Positions 8,609 through 17,251 of a stretch of DNA of 53,723 nt are shown piece after piece. Below the pieces are notes generated by a model, which ran no database searches, was not told where the DNA came from, and saw only the letters and a list, made by a program, of their open reading frames with translations. Origin of the DNA: Clostridium sp. C8-1-8 (lineage in GTDB: Bacteria; Bacillota; Clostridia; Clostridiales; Clostridiaceae); assembly GCF_009928445.1 (NCBI RefSeq), contig NZ_JAABNO010000035.1:146-53868 (forward strand). Reading direction: 5' to 3'. The position numbers and the translations under genes were made by a program. Positions within the stretch are counted from its first letter, which is position 1; each line of letters begins with the position of its first letter.

Positions 8609-8740
8609 TTATTTAAAAAAGCCTCTAAAGTAGCCTCTAAAATAGAATCTAAAAAACTAAACAAGAGATTAAAAGAGAATCTAAAAAAGGAACTAAAAGA
8701 GAATCTAAAAGAAAATTTGAAAGAGCATTTGGAAGGATAA
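8609..8740 (+). other. In-frame amphipathic continuation after a TGA stop
   Basis: The frame of the 8357-8608 gene continues through its TGA without interruption to a TAA at about 8740. It encodes repeats such as LKENLKKELKENLKENLK, an ideal amphipathic helix. The DNA shows direct repeats of AAAGAGAATCTAAAA. No start codon or ribosome binding site precedes this stretch, so it is either readthrough sequence, a decayed C-terminus or a minisatellite. Confidence 0.4.
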
Positions 8741-8852
8741 TTGGAAAATGCAAAATTTATATTATTGCTAATGTAGGATAGGGACTAGCTGTTGTTAGCA
8801 GCATAATACTTTACAAGATTAGCGGGAGAAAAGCTTGAAGGGAGGTGAGGAC

Positions 8853-9074
8853 ATGGTGACTTCAATATTGAGTAATAACTCTATGATAATAAAGTATAAG
8901 ACTGGAACCAATGAAAAAGGCGATGATATATTTGACAGTCAGAGATTTTCAGATGTGAGGCTAGACATAAGCGATGATGATTTTTATGCAGTTGGAAAGG
9001 CGCTAGCAGGGCTTATGAGTTATGATGCTGTTAGTATAAGAAAGCAGCAGGAATATTTAGTTGAGGACATTTAA
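8853..9074 (+). CDS. DUF1659 family protein
   Basis: The start at 8853 follows GGGAGGTGAGGAC; the open frame begins six codons earlier without a better site. The 73-residue product has the DUF1659 (PF07872) pattern: a polar N-terminus, a beta-hairpin containing YKTGTNEKGDDIFDSQRFSD, then a helix VGKALAGLMSYDAVSIRKQQ. The family is small, cytoplasmic and uncharacterised. A second DUF1659 gene lies at 16952-17176 next to DUF2922. A strong terminator follows at 9170-9212. Confidence 0.85.
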   Translation: MVTSILSNNSMIIKYKTGTNEKGDDIFDSQRFSDVRLDISDDDFYAVGKALAGLMSYDAVSIRKQQEYLVEDI

Positions 9075-9160
9075 AGCAGTAAGTTATAAAAACAAAGCAG
9101 TAAGTTATAAAAACAAAGTACTAAATTAGAAAAACAAAGGACTAAGTTGAATTAGTATAA
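9075..9160. repeat. Tandem 21-bp repeat
   Basis: Two identical copies of AGCAGTAAGTTATAAAAACA(A), then two diverged copies, start right after the DUF1659 stop codon. Each unit carries stop codons, so it is not coding in this frame. Confidence 0.65.
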
Positions 9161-9169
9161 GTAAGTAGA

Positions 9170-9212
9170 GTAGTAGCGATTCTTTATTTTGCAAAGGACG
9201 CTACTACTTTTT
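9170..9212 (+). terminator. Rho-independent terminator after DUF1659
   Basis: Perfect stem GTAGTAGCG / CGCTACTAC followed by TTTTT. Confidence 0.8.
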
Positions 9213-9284
9213 ACTTTATGCACCATATATCATATTATCCAATCCTATTAAATTCTATTACCTAGCACAGCTACAGTTACTTTT

Positions 9285-9959
9285 CTATAAATACTCTTCC
9301 TTAAGAATTTGAATTATTTTTTCCGTACTCTCTATAATAAAATTATCCATTTCTTCTTCCTTAAGATATATATATTCTCTATCTAAGTTATCTCTTTTAC
9401 CACTGTAGAAGTCTATTATATACTCACGTCTGTTTGCAAAGGCATCTTTGGCAAAAAAGTCTATATATTCATTTTCAAATCCAACTGCAGAATTATATAT
9501 AGAAAAAGCTCTGAAGTTAGGATTTTTCTTAAGATAAAGAAAATCTAGGTCATACCAATCCTTTTTCTGTGCCCATATCCAATCATTTCTGTTTTGATCA
9601 TATAAAGCTTTAAATTTGTACTTGCATGGACGAAATATTTGTTTTACCCACAGGATATCAGTTATTAGATGAGTTAAGTAGCCAAGGTAAAAAGACTTTT
9701 GCTTTAGATCGTATTTTTCCCTTTGATTTAGATTATAGAACTTTTCAACATATTCATCTAGGTAAATATCTTTAAAACCATCTTCATCAGTTGTTTTGAA
9801 ATGTGAAACATCTCCACTTGGAGTAAAAGCTGACCAATCCTCATTTGGTACGCCGCTATCTGGTGCTATATTACCAACTATAAACTCAGTTGGTGAAAGA
9901 TTAGGTATTTTATCGAGAAGCTTGTCTGCTACCCTAAGATGTACTATCCAAGAAGCCAT
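9285..9959 (-). CDS. Zinc-dependent phospholipase C-like protein
   Basis: The 224-residue product matches the zinc-dependent phospholipase C/S1-P1 fold group (PF00882). Probable metal ligands in family order are Trp4 and His7 near the N-terminus, Asp34 in GNIAPDSG, His53 in DVSHF, then the YLGYLTHLITDILW helix with His and Asp. There is no signal peptide, unlike the secreted toxin alpha, so this belongs to the intracellular clade whose substrate is unknown. AAAGGAG precedes the ATG. It is a single gene, convergent with the DUF1659 gene. Confidence 0.8.
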   Translation of the reverse strand: MASWIVHLRVADKLLDKIPNLSPTEFIVGNIAPDSGVPNEDWSAFTPSGDVSHFKTTDEDGFKDIYLDEYVEKFYNLNQREKYDLKQKSFYLGYLTHLITDILWVKQIFRPCKYKFKALYDQNRNDWIWAQKKDWYDLDFLYLKKNPNFRAFSIYNSAVGFENEYIDFFAKDAFANRREYIIDFYSGKRDNLDREYIYLKEEEMDNFIIESTEKIIQILKEEYL

Positions 9960-10130
9960 ATGTAATCTCCTTTCTTACGGCTGTGCAACTTCAATCCGAA
10001 AACTATATATACACCACATTTGTTTTGGAAGAAGTTGAAAATATGAACTTTATTATTAATTATTATATATGTTAAGATGAATTTACTTTATAGATTCACT
10101 AATTAATATGGTTACATATGTAAAAGCTCT

Positions 10131-10469
10131 TTAAGAATCTTTTTCAGATGTTTTTGATATAAGGGTTATAATAGCTGAGATTATGAACAGTATTGATGAG
10201 ATTATGTAAAAGTACCCAAACGTAAAACCTATGAAACCAAGTAAAATCAGAATTGCAGATGAAGCCCTAGGATATTTCCCAGAGATTATCCCCAATACAA
10301 TTCCTATAATTGATAATAATATCATTACTACAGCTCCGATTATTACTGACATTGTTAGGAAATCATGGTTTCTAGAAAAGGCTATTAGTCCAAAAGTTAA
10401 GAAAGCAATTGCTAGCACTAAGCCTATAATGCCGCCAGTTATACTTATTATTTTTCCTGTCTTCTTCAT
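10131..10469 (-). CDS. Small integral membrane protein, DUF4064-like
   Basis: A 112-residue protein with three or four hydrophobic segments (about 7-30, 38-62, 68-88, 88-105). The glycine-rich first helix GGIIGLVLAIAFLTFG resembles DUF4064-type proteins. AGGAGG lies seven bases before the ATG. No catalytic residues are visible; function unknown. The next upstream gene on the strand is another polytopic protein (10584-11189), separated by about 115 bp. Confidence 0.65.
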   Translation of the reverse strand: MKKTGKIISITGGIIGLVLAIAFLTFGLIAFSRNHDFLTMSVIIGAVVMILLSIIGIVLGIISGKYPRASSAILILLGFIGFTFGYFYIISSILFIISAIITLISKTSEKDS

Positions 10470-10583
10470 AGAAGCCTCCTAAATATATTTTTTATCCAGT
10501 ATCTCGACAATGATAGCATATGATTGTAAGATATACAATTTACTACATATGAATTTTACGACTAATACATTAAGATCATGCAT

Positions 10584-11189
10584 TTAGGAATTCTTCTTAA
10601 AATATTGGTACGAAAGAACACAAATAGGTGTAAAATATGCACACCAGAACTCCAAAGCCAGTACCCCCATAGTATTACTGCCCTTTGAAGCTGTGTTAAA
10701 CACGCCTAGTATAGGCATTATAATACAGGATAATGCAAAGACTCCATGAATCAATAATAGTGCCTTCAACCATTTGTCTCTTTTATTAAAGACTTTTATA
10801 GTCAAGCCTATAAAAAATGTGGAAAGTGCCATAAAAGCGTAACCTAATAAATCATAGTTAAAGAATAAACTTCCCAATTTCTTATAGTCAAGTATGGCAA
10901 GAGCTTCAGTGCTTAATTGTGACAAACGTATAGTTGTTAACTGGGCAAAATATACTAAGTCCACAAATACAGCATATATAGAAGAGAAAGCAATTGCTGC
11001 GTAGCTGGCTGCTTTATTTTCCTTACTGGATAATGAAGAAAAGCTGCAAATCATTGGAACAAAGGCTAATGAAATAATAACACTGGAAAGATAACTTAAA
11101 GCATCTTTTCCTACAAGCATAGAAACTGCAAAACCTATGACCCCAATCAACGTGACAATAGCCGAATACATACCAATTTTCTTATTCAT
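10584..11189 (-). CDS. Polytopic membrane protein of unknown function
   Basis: The start at 11189 (MNKKIGMYSAIVTLIG) is preferred because GGGGG lies three to seven bases upstream; the longer frame from 11219 lacks a site. The 201-residue product has six predicted membrane helices and few conserved polar residues, so nothing points to transport or catalysis. Family not recognised. Confidence 0.6.
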   Translation of the reverse strand: MNKKIGMYSAIVTLIGVIGFAVSMLVGKDALSYLSSVIISLAFVPMICSFSSLSSKENKAASYAAIAFSSIYAVFVDLVYFAQLTTIRLSQLSTEALAILDYKKLGSLFFNYDLLGYAFMALSTFFIGLTIKVFNKRDKWLKALLLIHGVFALSCIIMPILGVFNTASKGSNTMGVLALEFWCAYFTPICVLSYQYFKKNS

Positions 11190-11479
11190 GATACCCCCAT
11201 AAAACATAATAAATTTCATTTGGTAATAACAGCATTTTGTTTAATTATATTGTATATGGCAAATATTATCCATTATTTTATATAATATTGTAAAAATTAA
11301 CTTTTAATTATATATAGTAACCTAAAGAAGCTGTAAAAATATATAGCATATTATTTCAAAATCAAATCTATGAAAATAAAGCTTCATAGATTAATGGAAA
11401 GCTTTATTATGAGGTTAAGTATTGAAGTACTACATCTTTATAGAATACAGGGCTAAATATTTAATAAAGTTTACAATTA

Positions 11480-11520
11480 TTAGCCATATTTTAACTTTCA
11501 CTTAACCTATGCATAATATA
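11480..11520 (+). promoter_or_regulatory. Candidate Pho box
   Basis: TTAGC (11480), TTAAC (11491) and TTAAC (11502) recur at an exact 11-bp period, the arrangement bound by PhoB/PhoP-type regulators, followed by the AT-rich stretch CATAATATA. It lies about 320 bp upstream of the phosphatase gene, so a long leader would be implied. Between them, at 11625-11649, AGGAGG and ATG GGA AAA TAG form a three-codon mini-frame. Confidence 0.4.
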
Positions 11521-11823
11521 GCTGAGATGAATACTTACTATAATATACTTGATGCAGATTTTATAGATGTGGTAGATATGATTAAGAACTAGTGTTTAAG
11601 CAGATTTAGACTCGTTATTATTCAGGAGGTTAGATCTATGGGAAAATAGATTTTAACAATCTAAAAGCTAGTGCCATATTTTATATTTCAAAAAGGTAGA
11701 AGTGATATTAGGTAAGTTTTTACTTTCTATGTATGGAGAGTAGGTTAAAGTTTCTGCTTAAGTAGGTTTATACATCTTAAAAACAGCATTAATATAAGGG
11801 GTTTATGAAAGGATAAGATTTAA

Positions 11824-14295
11824 ATGGGCTTAAATAAAAAGATAGTTCCACTAGTTTTATTGGCTGCGGTTACTACAAGCTGCTTTACAAGAACCGCTCT
11901 AGCTGATGCACCTGTGGCTGCACAACCAGCAGCTTATGGTTATTATGTAGACGTATGGAAGAATAATACTACCTCTAATATGACGCCAAGTACAAATCCA
12001 GCTATTGGAGTACTTTCAGAATATCTTAAGTTATGGACTCCAGGAACTGCTTGGAATAATGGTACCATACTTAATGCACCAATCTTAAATTCAAATATTC
12101 AAAAATCTATAGATATTACCAATAATCGCTCTGAAGCTGAGGCTCATCAGGCTTACCTTGATGACCGTAGAAATCAGAACTACGGCATAATAGATGGTCT
12201 TGGTAAGTATACTGATGCCTTTATTGCTGGTGCAAATGCAGGAACCTCAATAACTGATGCTATCCCAGCAGATGCTACCACAAAGAAATATGATGATAAA
12301 GGAAACAGTAACGGAAACTGGGCAGAAACTAGTTCTAGTCTTGGAAATATGGTTAATCTAATAAATGTGCTTAGAAATAGTGCCGCTTCAACCACTCCAG
12401 CAAAATCTTATTATCAATATCCACGTCCTTGGCGTTGGAGCACTGACGTTAAAGTGCTACCTACCTTGGAACCAGCTAAGAGCACTACTCCAGAGACTGA
12501 TGGTGGATTCCCAAGTGGACATACAAATGCAGCAAATTTAGCAGCTATAGGTTTAGCTTATGCATTTCCAGAGCGTTTTCAGGAGATAATAACCCGTGCC
12601 TCAGAGTTAGGCTATGACAGGATAGTAGCAGGAATGCACTCACCTCTTGATGTAATGGGAGGACGTATGACTTCTACCGCTATTGCTGCGGCAGCATTAA
12701 ATAATCCTGATAATCAAATTGCAAAACTTGCAGCTTTTAACGATGGACGTAAGCTTTTAGCACAAAGCAATGCTTCTTCTGTTGATAGATTTAGTGATTA
12801 CGCTAAGAACAAGAAGAATTATATTGATAGATTAACTTACGGTTTTCCTCAGATTGGGGACAAGGGTAAGGCTATGATAGTGCCAAAGGGAGCAGAGGTG
12901 TTACTAGAAACTCGTCTTCCATATCTTGATGCAAATCAACGTCGAGGGGTACTAGCTACCACTGGTATACAATCAGGCTTCCCATTACTTGATGATGCTG
13001 AAGGCTGGGGACGTCTTAATCTTTTTGCGGCAGCAGATGGTTATGGAGCGTTATTGGACAAGGTTACTGTAAACATGGACGCTACTAAAGGTGGCTTCAA
13101 TGCTTTAGATACTTGGAAAAATGATATTTCAGGTACTGGAAGCTTAGTTAAGAATGGAACTGGTACCTTAAAGCTTATAGGTAATAATACCTATTCGGGT
13201 GGTACAGAAGTGGACAATGGTACTTTAGAAATGGATTCGGCAAATGCCTTAGGTGCTGGTAAGGTCAACAATAACGGTGGGACAATAACTGAAACTGTAG
13301 CAGGTGCTGTAAATATAGGAAGTGAGTTTGATCAAGCACCTAATAGCACACTAGAACTTAACATAGGTAGCAAGGATGATCTATTAAAGATAGCAGATAA
13401 AGCTGATCTTGGTGGAAATCTAAAGCTAAACTTCTTAAATAACTATGTACCTGAAGATGGAACTCCTATAATAACTTATAAGAAGGATGGACGTACTGGA
13501 CAATTCGCTTCAGTAGTTACAACAGGACTTCCAAATAATTATAAGGTGTCACTAGACTATAACCCTGATAACATCAGTTTAAAAGTAGCAGATACAAACG
13601 TTGTAAAAATAAGTACAATAGCAGTAAGTGGAAAAGATGGAGTCTCTTCAATTACAACAAGAGGAGGCAATTTACAAATGCTAGCTAATGTAGCACCAGA
13701 TAATGCCACTGACAAATCAGTTCTTTGGTCAGTATTAGGAGTAGATGGAAAGCCTACTGACTTAGCTGCTATAGATCAAAATGGTCTTCTAACTGCCTTA
13801 AAAGATGGAAATGTTAATGTAGTAGCAACAGCTAAAGACGGTTCAGGAGTAACTGGACATACTACTGTTACAATCACTGGCCAAGCTGTAATTAACACAA
13901 AACCTACAGATAATAGTGGAAATGGTGGAAGTAATGGTAATCCAAGCACTCCATCAAATACTAACACTACAGGAAGTAATGCAGGCAGCACAACTACCAA
14001 CACGTCAGTAAACAATTCAAACACTACAACTAACAATATAGGCAATAACTCAAATTCTAATAACACTGGTAACAGCTTAAGCCCTACAGGCAATACAGTA
14101 AATAGTTCAAGCAGTTCCTCTAGTGGCTCTATTACTTCAAGTAATAACACTGCAAGCAATACTGTTAAGACAAGCACTTCATCATTGCCTAAAACCGGAG
14201 CAATGATAGATAGTAACCTACTAGGACTAATGGGATCATTACTAGTTGGTGCAGGCTCCTTAGGTATATTTAGAAGAAAAAGAAGACAAGATTAA
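11824..14295 (+). CDS. Cell-wall-anchored PAP2 (class A acid phosphatase-like) protein with autotransporter-type repeat
   Basis: An 823-residue secreted phosphatase. A Sec signal peptide covers about residues 1-28. The PAP2 catalytic motifs are complete: Lys194-x6-Arg201-Pro202, Pro-Ser-Gly-His at 230-233, and Arg266-x5-His272-x3-Asp276. Residues about 435-475 (LVKNGTGTLKLIGNNTYSGG) form an autotransporter-associated beta-strand repeat, more usual in Gram-negative adhesins. An Ig-like (Big2-type) domain follows at about 605-690. Next comes a Ser/Thr/Asn/Gly-rich wall-spanning linker. A sorting signal closes the protein: LPKTG at 788, a hydrophobic stretch and RRKRRQD. It should be sortase-linked to peptidoglycan and release phosphate outside the cell. 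A putative Pho box lies upstream and a terminator follows at once. Confidence 0.9.
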   Translation: MGLNKKIVPLVLLAAVTTSCFTRTALADAPVAAQPAAYGYYVDVWKNNTTSNMTPSTNPAIGVLSEYLKLWTPGTAWNNGTILNAPILNSNIQKSIDITNNRSEAEAHQAYLDDRRNQNYGIIDGLGKYTDAFIAGANAGTSITDAIPADATTKKYDDKGNSNGNWAETSSSLGNMVNLINVLRNSAASTTPAKSYYQYPRPWRWSTDVKVLPTLEPAKSTTPETDGGFPSGHTNAANLAAIGLAYAFPERFQEIITRASELGYDRIVAGMHSPLDVMGGRMTSTAIAAAALNNPDNQIAKLAAFNDGRKLLAQSNASSVDRFSDYAKNKKNYIDRLTYGFPQIGDKGKAMIVPKGAEVLLETRLPYLDANQRRGVLATTGIQSGFPLLDDAEGWGRLNLFAAADGYGALLDKVTVNMDATKGGFNALDTWKNDISGTGSLVKNGTGTLKLIGNNTYSGGTEVDNGTLEMDSANALGAGKVNNNGGTITETVAGAVNIGSEFDQAPNSTLELNIGSKDDLLKIADKADLGGNLKLNFLNNYVPEDGTPIITYKKDGRTGQFASVVTTGLPNNYKVSLDYNPDNISLKVADTNVVKISTIAVSGKDGVSSITTRGGNLQMLANVAPDNATDKSVLWSVLGVDGKPTDLAAIDQNGLLTALKDGNVNVVATAKDGSGVTGHTTVTITGQAVINTKPTDNSGNGGSNGNPSTPSNTNTTGSNAGSTTTNTSVNNSNTTTNNIGNNSNSNNTGNSLSPTGNTVNSSSSSSSGSITSSNNTASNTVKTSTSSLPKTGAMIDSNLLGLMGSLLVGAGSLGIFRRKRRQD

Positions 14296-14317
14296 TTTTT
14301 AGACTATATTCATTTGA

Positions 14318-14364
14318 ATGGAGTTCAGAGTCTGTAGCAATAGCAGAACTGAGCTCCATTTTTA
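14318..14364 (+). terminator. Terminator of the PAP2 phosphatase gene
   Basis: Stem ATGGAGTTCAG / CTGAGCTCCAT with one mismatch, followed by TTTTTA. Confidence 0.8.
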
Positions 14365-14369
14365 TTGTT

Positions 14370-14792
14370 GGCTCTGTTAAAGTACTGTGTTGAAATTCAC
14401 TGGTCAGTCATCCGATGCTTAGATGAGCTTGCTCAAAGAATTAATATGATTTTATCATATTCCATGGCTAAAACTGTCAACTCACTATGTTCGAACAGTA
14501 TAGTTTTACTCTTTAACTATTGCAATCTTTATAAAAATTTTATATCTTAATTTAAATATAAATAATATAAGATGCTTTGATTTCAAAGAGTAAAGAGTAA
14601 AAAATATGTCGCCTGCCAGAATTTCTTCATATACGTTCAGAAAAGGCAGATGCGCAAAAAAATCACTAATAAAGAGCAATTAGCGATTTTTTGAGGCCAT
14701 TCCATCTGAAAAAATCATTTAATTCTAATTGCTCGCTCATATAGCATCTCCTTCTTAACCATTGAATTTCAACATTATTATTAAACATAGCC
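14370..14792. mobile_element. Family G MITE-like element, 423 bp
   Basis: The left end is GGCTCTGTTAAAGTACTGTG followed by TTGAAATTCACTGGTC. The right end on the - strand is GGCTATGTTTAATAATAATG followed by TTGAAATTCAATGGTT. These are inverted repeats of about 36 bp. No transposase is inside; a short frame at 14365-14550 looks accidental. The interior carries the RNA-like segment at 14605-14692. The gap from here to 15067 holds no other gene. Confidence 0.6.
14605..14692 (+). ncRNA. Possible small RNA, copy 1, ending in a terminator hairpin
   Basis: A conserved segment TATGTCGCCTGCCAGAATTT runs to GGCAGATGCGCAA, where CTGCC can pair with GGCAG and CGC with GCG. A terminator-like hairpin follows directly (AATCACTAAT / ATTAGCGATT, then TTTTT). 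The same segment, also followed by a different terminator, occurs at 37653-37745. A short peptide frame (MSPARISSY) runs through copy 1 but is broken in copy 2, so an RNA or a decayed repeat is likelier than a protein. Confidence 0.35.
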
Positions 14793-15100
14793 TTATTGTT
14801 AAGATCAGCATAAAGTTTTGTACTAGCTAAACCCAGTGATATCAAGTGTTTAGCATAGCTATTTAGGGTGGAAAGTTAAAAAAATGATGCAAAGTCAAAG
14901 AATTAATTGTACTAACTATAAGTGGTAGGATTACCTTTAGAGGGCACTTTACAACAAAGTTAGAATTTGAGAAGCAATTTATGTATAATAAACGCTAAAT
15001 CTTTGAATATTTTGAATTGTACCATATATAATTTAATAAACATCCAATTATTTTTTATGTCCATTAATTGGGGGCAATAAATAGGATTGTGGTGATGTAT

Positions 15101-15451
15101 ATGGGGAAAATAAATAAAAATATAACCACGGCAGCATTAATAATTTTCTGTATTCTATTTATATTTATAATTGGCAGTATAAAAAGTGGCACAGCTAAAA
15201 ATATTTCAGAGAATGAAATATATCCTAAAGGAGACCTAAGTAAGGCAAAGGTGTTTGATACCTATAATAATGAAAAAGCAGTTTCATTAAATAAAGAAGA
15301 TACCGAATATATAGTACAAACATTAAAGAACTCTAAGAAAGATTTAGTTACTGAATACGAAGATGGCTTGGTGGAACTGAATATTGCAGAAACATTTGAA
15401 CCTTTAATAACTTATGTTATTAGCGTTATTCTTCAATATAGCCTAAATTAA
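15101..15451 (+). CDS. Short membrane-anchored protein, possibly truncated
   Basis: A signal anchor at about residues 6-27 (AALIIFCILFIFIIGSI) is followed by about 90 polar residues, including a stretch with DTYNNEKAVSLNKEDTEYIV. Starts at 15068, 15095 and 15101 are possible; none has a perfect site and GTGGTG favours the later ones. The last 15-20 residues turn hydrophobic and do not resemble what precedes, so the original C-terminus may have been lost to a frameshift or to the repeat cluster that begins about 100 bp downstream. Family not recognised. Confidence 0.45.
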   Translation: MGKINKNITTAALIIFCILFIFIIGSIKSGTAKNISENEIYPKGDLSKAKVFDTYNNEKAVSLNKEDTEYIVQTLKNSKKDLVTEYEDGLVELNIAETFEPLITYVISVILQYSLN

Positions 15452-15550
15452 AAAAAGTATGGAGTGGTGTATCTTTAAATATAGGTTAAGGCTTCTTTAT
15501 GAATTGGTGAAATATAGACTTAGGGAGTATGGGTGTTAGTATTTTCAGTG

Positions 15551-16248
15551 CCTATATGAATGTATTCAAAAAATGTTGTTATCATATAGTTAAGCATTTT
15601 ATTGTACTAGATATGTAGTATTTCATCATGAAAGCCATTTTGAAAAATCATTTCTTTATGAGCTGAGAACTTCGAGATAAAAGATGTAAATTGCAAGAAA
15701 AGTAAGCATTACTTATTTGGATATTGATGTAGCCACCTTCATATATTTGTAATATACAAGCCTTAGGCAATGTATGTGATGGTGTTTTCAGTGTCTATAT
15801 GAATGTATTTAAAAAATGTTGTTATTATATAGTTAAGAACTTTACTGGTGCTCTTATGAACGTATGTAATTTTAATTATTAGTATTTTGATTAAACAATA
15901 TCGTTATAACTATATATAACCTAATAGAGACTGTTATAAACTTCACACACATTTTTTAAATACATAGACATAGGGAGTTAGATTAGTTATACCAATACAA
16001 GTGCAGCACCTACAAAAGATAGATTGTAGGAAAGAAATTTAAAAAATTCCTATAGTTTTTATCATTACAGTAGTTAGAAATCAACTTAAGAGTAGAATTA
16101 ATTTCAGCAGTGGATTTAGAAATCCATTCAATTAAAGTTATGTGACTTTAAGAGAACTATTTAAATAAGATTATTCTTATGAGATTCAGTCAAGTAACTG
16201 CACCTATAAACTTCACCCACATTTTTTGAATACATACCTATATAGAGT
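15551..16248. repeat. Family T repeat cluster B (two + copies, two - copies)
   Basis: The + copies are at 15551-15578 and 15794-15820 (period about 243 bp, each preceded by TTTTCAGTG). The - copies are at 15944-15977 and 16214-16248 (period about 270 bp, each preceded by TATAAACTTCAC). The order ++ -- makes nested inverted pairs of about 184 bp and 698 bp. No reading frame of note lies inside. The cluster ends about 40 bp before the gene relic at 16290. Confidence 0.75.
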
Positions 16249-16289
16249 TGAAATAGTAATACCAACACCATTGCATTTCCAAAGAAAGT

Positions 16290-16468
16290 GAGCTTGCAAC
16301 ATTATTCTAGAGGATGTGGGCTGTATAGATTGATATCAAGAGTTTCTTAACATAATGGTAGATCCGAAGGATTCACAATATAATGATTTAATCCACTGGG
16401 CAAAATATCAGGAGTATAAAAGCTTTGACATCGAAGCGGTCAATATAAGATTAAAATATATGAGCTAA
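16290..16468 (+). pseudogene. C-terminal relic of a pRiA4b ORF-3-like protein
   Basis: The frame reads EDVG-CID, then an in-frame TGA, then YQEFLNIMVDPKDSQYND followed by LIHWAKYQEYKSFDIEAVN and a stop. This matches the C-terminal signature of the pRiA4b ORF-3-like family (PF07929): an EDVGG-x-x-GY block, EFL, DP, then FD-x-EAVN. The TGA stands where the family has Gly, a one-base change from GGA. The upstream three quarters of the gene are absent; family T cluster B occupies that position. Non-functional. Confidence 0.6.
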
Positions 16469-16479
16469 TAGCAAAAAGA

Positions 16480-16540
16480 GTAGCTGAAGAATGGTAAAAT
16501 GGACCTTATGTCAAGGGCATTTTATGGGCGCTTCAGCTAC
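16480..16540. terminator. Hairpin after the relic
   Basis: Perfect outer stem GTAGCTGAAG / CTTCAGCTAC enclosing a weaker inner helix (AAAATG / CATTTT), followed by TTTATATTTAT on the + strand. Confidence 0.55.
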
Positions 16541-16575
16541 TTTATATTTATAAGGGGTATTAATTTAATTAATGT

Positions 16576-16611
16576 GCTTCTAGTTTTTAGCTATAGTAAA
16601 AAACTAGAAGC
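16576..16611. terminator. 13-bp perfect hairpin downstream of the DUF2922 gene
   Basis: GCTTCTAGTTTTT pairs with AAAAACTAGAAGC. It lies 58 bp after the DUF2922 stop codon and probably ends that operon, though the U tract is inside the stem rather than after it. Confidence 0.5.
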
Positions 16612-16668
16612 TTGTTTAATGATTAAAGTTTAGAAACTTGTCCTATAGTTTGAAATCAGTAGTTTGGA

Positions 16669-16884
16669 TTATAGCTCAAACTTAGTAGTTTGTCTTTGGC
16701 TTAGCTGAGCACCATATTTGGAAGCTAAAGCTATGCCTTTGCTTTCAAATACATCCTTAGCTACTATGGTATCCATGAGGCTGTTGATCTCATCCTTTGT
16801 TATATCAGGTTTTACACCTGCTATGCTTAAATTAACCTTGTCCCCAGCGACATTTACGAATGTTAAAGATAATGTATATTCCAT
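16669..16884 (-). CDS. DUF2922 family protein
   Basis: A 71-residue protein typical of DUF2922: an N-terminal strand MEYTLSLTFVNVAGDKVNLS, a helix with ITKDEINSLMDTIV, and a final segment with VFESKGIALASKYGAQLSQR. Small, cytoplasmic, function unknown. AAAGGAG precedes the ATG. It follows the DUF1659 gene by 67 bp on the same strand, the usual pairing of these families, so they are presumably co-transcribed. Confidence 0.85.
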   Translation of the reverse strand: MEYTLSLTFVNVAGDKVNLSIAGVKPDITKDEINSLMDTIVAKDVFESKGIALASKYGAQLSQRQTTKFEL

Positions 16885-16951
16885 GATTGATCTCCTTTCT
16901 TTTCCTTTAATTTATTGAATTTAAGAATGTGAAGTTGGATTGTCTGAAAAA

Positions 16952-17176
16952 TTACCCGTTAATTAGCTTAGATGCTTCGTTTAGGTAGTAGTCTCTAGTA
17001 CCATTTGCCAAAACAGCTTTTATAGCTTCAGCAACAGCAAATACAGACTCTGGAGCTGCTGTTTTCTTTATTCCAGAATAAGTCTTCTTTTTGTAGATTT
17101 TTGCTCCAGTTTTGTCAGTACCGCTTTCTACCTCCATAGAAAATGTAGTAGAGTCTAAAACTTTGTTAACTGCCAT
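16952..17176 (-). CDS. DUF1659 family protein
   Basis: The start at 17176 (MAVNKVLDSTTFSMEV) is set by AGGAGG eight bases upstream; the longer frame to 17239 is unsupported. The 74-residue product has the DUF1659 hairpin GTDKTGAKIYKKKTYSG and the following helix VFAVAEAIKAVLA. First gene of a two-gene unit with DUF2922. It is a paralogue of the gene at 8853. Confidence 0.85.
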   Translation of the reverse strand: MAVNKVLDSTTFSMEVESGTDKTGAKIYKKKTYSGIKKTAAPESVFAVAEAIKAVLANGTRDYYLNEASKLING

Positions 17177-17251
17177 AATGTTTTCCTCCTTTTTATTATT
17201 AGAATTTGAAGCGTCAGCAAACTTTGAAATTGTGGACACCTAACCCTTACT

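Noticed and set aside
9075..9160. 21-bp tandem repeats considered as a CRISPR array.
   Set aside because: Units are directly adjacent with no unique spacers, and no cas gene is in the window.
13776..14177. Antisense Leu/Val-rich frame opposite the phosphatase linker.
   Set aside because: Shadow of the Ser/Thr/Asn-rich wall linker codons; no ribosome binding site.
14365..14550. 61-residue + strand frame downstream of the phosphatase gene.
   Set aside because: It begins inside the family G terminal repeat, has no ribosome binding site and no protein-like conservation.
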